Below are positions 8,238 through 9,545 of a DNA stretch of 9,545 bases, in pieces (position 1 is the first letter of the stretch; each line of letters opens with the position of its first letter). A program made the position numbers and the translations under genes. The DNA is from Synechococcaceae cyanobacterium RL_1_2. GTDB lineage: Bacteria; Cyanobacteriota; Cyanobacteriia; Cyanobacteriales; JAAUPO01. The stretch lies in NCBI GenBank assembly GCA_012033095.1, contig JAAUPO010000047.1:1-9545 (forward strand), given 5' to 3'. The notes beneath the pieces were generated by a model, which was given only the letters and a program-made list of their open reading frames with translations, was not told the origin of the DNA and did not search any database.

Positions 8238-9410
8238 AACAACGACACAAAACAAACCACGGTTTCCACGCATCGGGCCATTTCCCAAAGCAATCTGATC
8301 AAAGCGAGGGAAGTAATTGAATCCCTAAGGATTGCGGAGTTAGATAACTTTTTTAAGGAAGCTTGTATTAAGGTTAATTCTAAGCAAATTGATCAGATTG
8401 ATTCCAGGGCTACGGTAATTTACCCCATTCTATTAGAGGATAAGCTAGCCGTCATTTCCTCCACCACCAATCAAGAGCTGAGCTATCACTCCGTTGATAT
8501 GTCCCAAGCAAAACAGGAAGAGGTCTTTCGTCAATTACGGCAAACCTTTAATCCCGCTTTTTCCAACCGTCAAAGGCTCCAGCTATCAGCCCAAGTTTAT
8601 GATTGGTTAATTCGGCCCATTGAAAACGACTTAAAAGCCTCCCAAGCTAACACTTTAATCTTTGTGCTGGATGGCCCGTTGCGGAACTTGCCGATGGCTG
8701 CGTTGTATGATGGCAAACAATATCTCATTGAAAAATATCAAATTGCCCTGACCTCAGGGTTGCAACTCACTGCCACGGATAGCTTAGGAGATAAATCCTT
8801 AGGAGCTATTGCCGCAGGGGTAAGTCAAAGTCGTCAAGGATTTTCTGCTTTACCTGGGGTAGAGTTTGAGCTTAATCAAATTAATTCCCAATTACCTTCC
8901 CGTAATTTACTCAATGAAGAATTTACGAAAGAGCGACTAGCTAAGCAGATTCAACTGAGTTCTTCCCCGATTATTCATCTTGCCACCCATGGTCAATTCA
9001 GTTCTGATCCAGAGGAAACGTTTATCCTCACCTGGGATGGTCAAGTGAATGTTAGGGATTTTGAAAACTTGCTTAAGTACAGAGATGAGGGCAATCTTAA
9101 TCCGATCGAATTATTGGTCTTGAGTGCGTGCCAAACAGCGATGGGTGACGATCGCGCCGCCTTAGGTTTAGCTGGAATGGCGATCAAATCTGGCGCAAGG
9201 AGTACGATCGCTACCCTGTGGTCAGTTAAAGATGAATCCACCGCGTTATTAATGAGTGAATTTTATACCGCCCTAAGTAATGGAGATAAAAACAACCCAA
9301 TTTCTAAGGCCGAAGCTCTACGCCAATCCCAAATTCAACTTTTAAAATCCGAGGAGTTTAGCCACCCATTTTATTGGGCTCCTTTTACTTTAATTGGTAA
9401 TTGGCTCTAA
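8238..9410 (+). CDS. Intact CHAT-domain segment of the broken TPR-CHAT gene
   Basis: After the second frameshift the reading frame is open from 8238 to the stop at 9408-9410. It holds the conserved block SLRIAELDNFFKEAC, the segment YPILLEDKLAVI, the catalytic His (CAT at 8988-8990) in HLATHG and Cys (TGC at 9129-9131) in LSACQTA, and the C-terminal WAPFTLIGNW. An internal ATG at 8499 would allow a 303-residue protein with the whole catalytic core, but there is no convincing ribosome binding site and no export signal. I regard it as the 3' part of the broken gene; separate expression is only a possibility. Confidence 0.55.
   Translation, partial: NNDTKQTTVSTHRAISQSNLIKAREVIESLRIAELDNFFKEACIKVNSKQIDQIDSRATVIYPILLEDKLAVISSTTNQELSYHSVDMSQAKQEEVFRQLRQTFNPAFSNRQRLQLSAQVYDWLIRPIENDLKASQANTLIFVLDGPLRNLPMAALYDGKQYLIEKYQIALTSGLQLTATDSLGDKSLGAIAAGVSQSRQGFSALPGVEFELNQINSQLPSRNLLNEEFTKERLAKQIQLSSSPIIHLATHGQFSSDPEETFILTWDGQVNVRDFENLLKYRDEGNLNPIELLVLSACQTAMGDDRAALGLAGMAIKSGARSTIATLWSVKDESTALLMSEFYTALSNGDKNNPISKAEALRQSQIQLLKSEEFSHPFYWAPFTLIGNWL
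8249..8252 (+). other. Frameshift site 2 of TPR-CHAT: A run short by one, -1
   Basis: The upstream frame gives QLPSKTTTQ and then stops at 8296-8298. The -1 frame gives KQTTVSTHRAISQSNLIK and leads into the conserved AREVIE block. A stop at 8235-8237 in the new frame sets the earliest possible position. Five A instead of four restores continuity. This is a poorly conserved linker, so the exact base could lie anywhere from 8238 to about 8295. Confidence 0.7.
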
Positions 9411-9545
9411 TCATTTCCCGGTGAGTCCTATACAAGTAACGCTCAGGAAGATTAAACCCCTTGATAATCAATTATCCTGGGTTTAAATATCCTTACAGCT
9501 TTAGCACTACCCATTTCCCCAACCTTAATCTATCGGGTTACTCCT
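9411..9545. other. Region past TPR-CHAT with a hairpin
   Basis: No gene is visible in this tail. TTAAACCC (9452-9459) pairs with GGGTTTAA (9479-9486). Inside, GATAAT (9463-9468) pairs with ATTATC (9471-9476), with small internal loops and a minimal turn. The hairpin starts 42 nt after the stop and could end the transcript. It lacks a following T run, so it is only a weak terminator candidate. Confidence 0.45.

Larger units (their letters stand above)
6782..9410 (+). pseudogene. Exported TPR-CHAT protease-like protein, two frameshifts
   Basis: CHAT domains are caspase-like cysteine peptidases, here joined to TPR repeats that usually bind partners. Restoring one base at each of two sites gives 876 residues. 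The start MAIKQSFLILVVTTAGLLWP is a signal peptide or membrane anchor (1-26), placing the protein outside the cytoplasm. TPR-like helices run from about 48 to 440. They are followed by the linker VRFSFREKVEPVYR (454-467) and a second conserved block, AREVIESLRIAELDNFF (509-525), typical of cyanobacterial CHAT proteins. The catalytic residues are His737 in HLATHG and Cys784 in LSACQTA, and the usual end FYWAPFTLIGNW is present. The frame moves -1 near 7006 and -1 near 8250. The ATG at 6782 lacks a clear Shine-Dalgarno sequence. As written, translation stops at 7075, removing the peptidase. Confidence 0.87.

Noticed and set aside
8245..8260. Canonical -1 programmed frameshift in TPR-CHAT
   Set aside because: No X-XXY-YYZ heptamer in the correct phase and no evident downstream stimulatory hairpin; an A run of four is too short for efficient polymerase slippage.
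6782..9410. CRISPR-associated Csx29/Craspase-type TPR-CHAT or gasdermin-activating protease
   Set aside because: No Cas gene, CRISPR array or gasdermin-like gene is present, and the protein carries an export signal.
1..9545. tRNA, rRNA or CRISPR array
   Set aside because: No cloverleaf-like segment, rRNA-like sequence or regularly spaced repeats were seen in the gaps between genes.

Overview
The window looks like cyanobacterial DNA, most likely Synechocystis or a close relative. Three observations support this. (1) Seven perfect copies of the HIP1 octamer GCGATCGC (starts 2393, 4417, 4846, 5137, 5879, 7054, 7471), where chance predicts well under one. (2) An EF-G whose cysteines fall exactly at 105 and 242, the redox pair I recall for Synechocystis Slr1463. 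(3) A two-partner-secretion exoprotein and a TPR-CHAT protein of typically cyanobacterial type. Every supported gene is on the + strand.

Layout. Positions 1-667 hold no gene; a 111-bp element with perfect 12-bp terminal inverted repeats sits at 63-173. An intact EF-G gene fills 668-2758 and ends in a strong intrinsic terminator (2837-2872). A second copy of the 111-bp element (2951-3061, 99 of 111 positions identical, same orientation) and a -10-like box precede a filamentous-haemagglutinin-type exoprotein gene (3211-6053). After 435 bp without a gene comes a 66-codon gene for a small, probably exported protein with two cysteines (6489-6689). Then follows a TPR-CHAT gene (6782-9410) with an N-terminal export signal and intact CHAT His and Cys residues. 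A hairpin lies past its stop (9452-9486).

Both large exported-protein genes are broken twice by single-base length changes in short homopolymers. The exoprotein carries +1 changes in a C6 run (3708-3713) and a G5 run (4307-4311). The TPR-CHAT gene carries -1 changes at about 7005-7006 (CC) and 8249-8252 (AAAA). Undoing them gives continuous proteins of 946 and 876 residues with no other stops. The sequence alone cannot separate recent decay, sequencing or assembly error, or switching and recoding.

Working model (inference): exoprotein, small Cys protein and exported TPR-CHAT protease form one cell-surface module in which the protease matures one of the other two. The outer-membrane TpsB partner is not in the window. 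EF-G is a separate, self-terminated unit and is not part of a str ribosomal operon.
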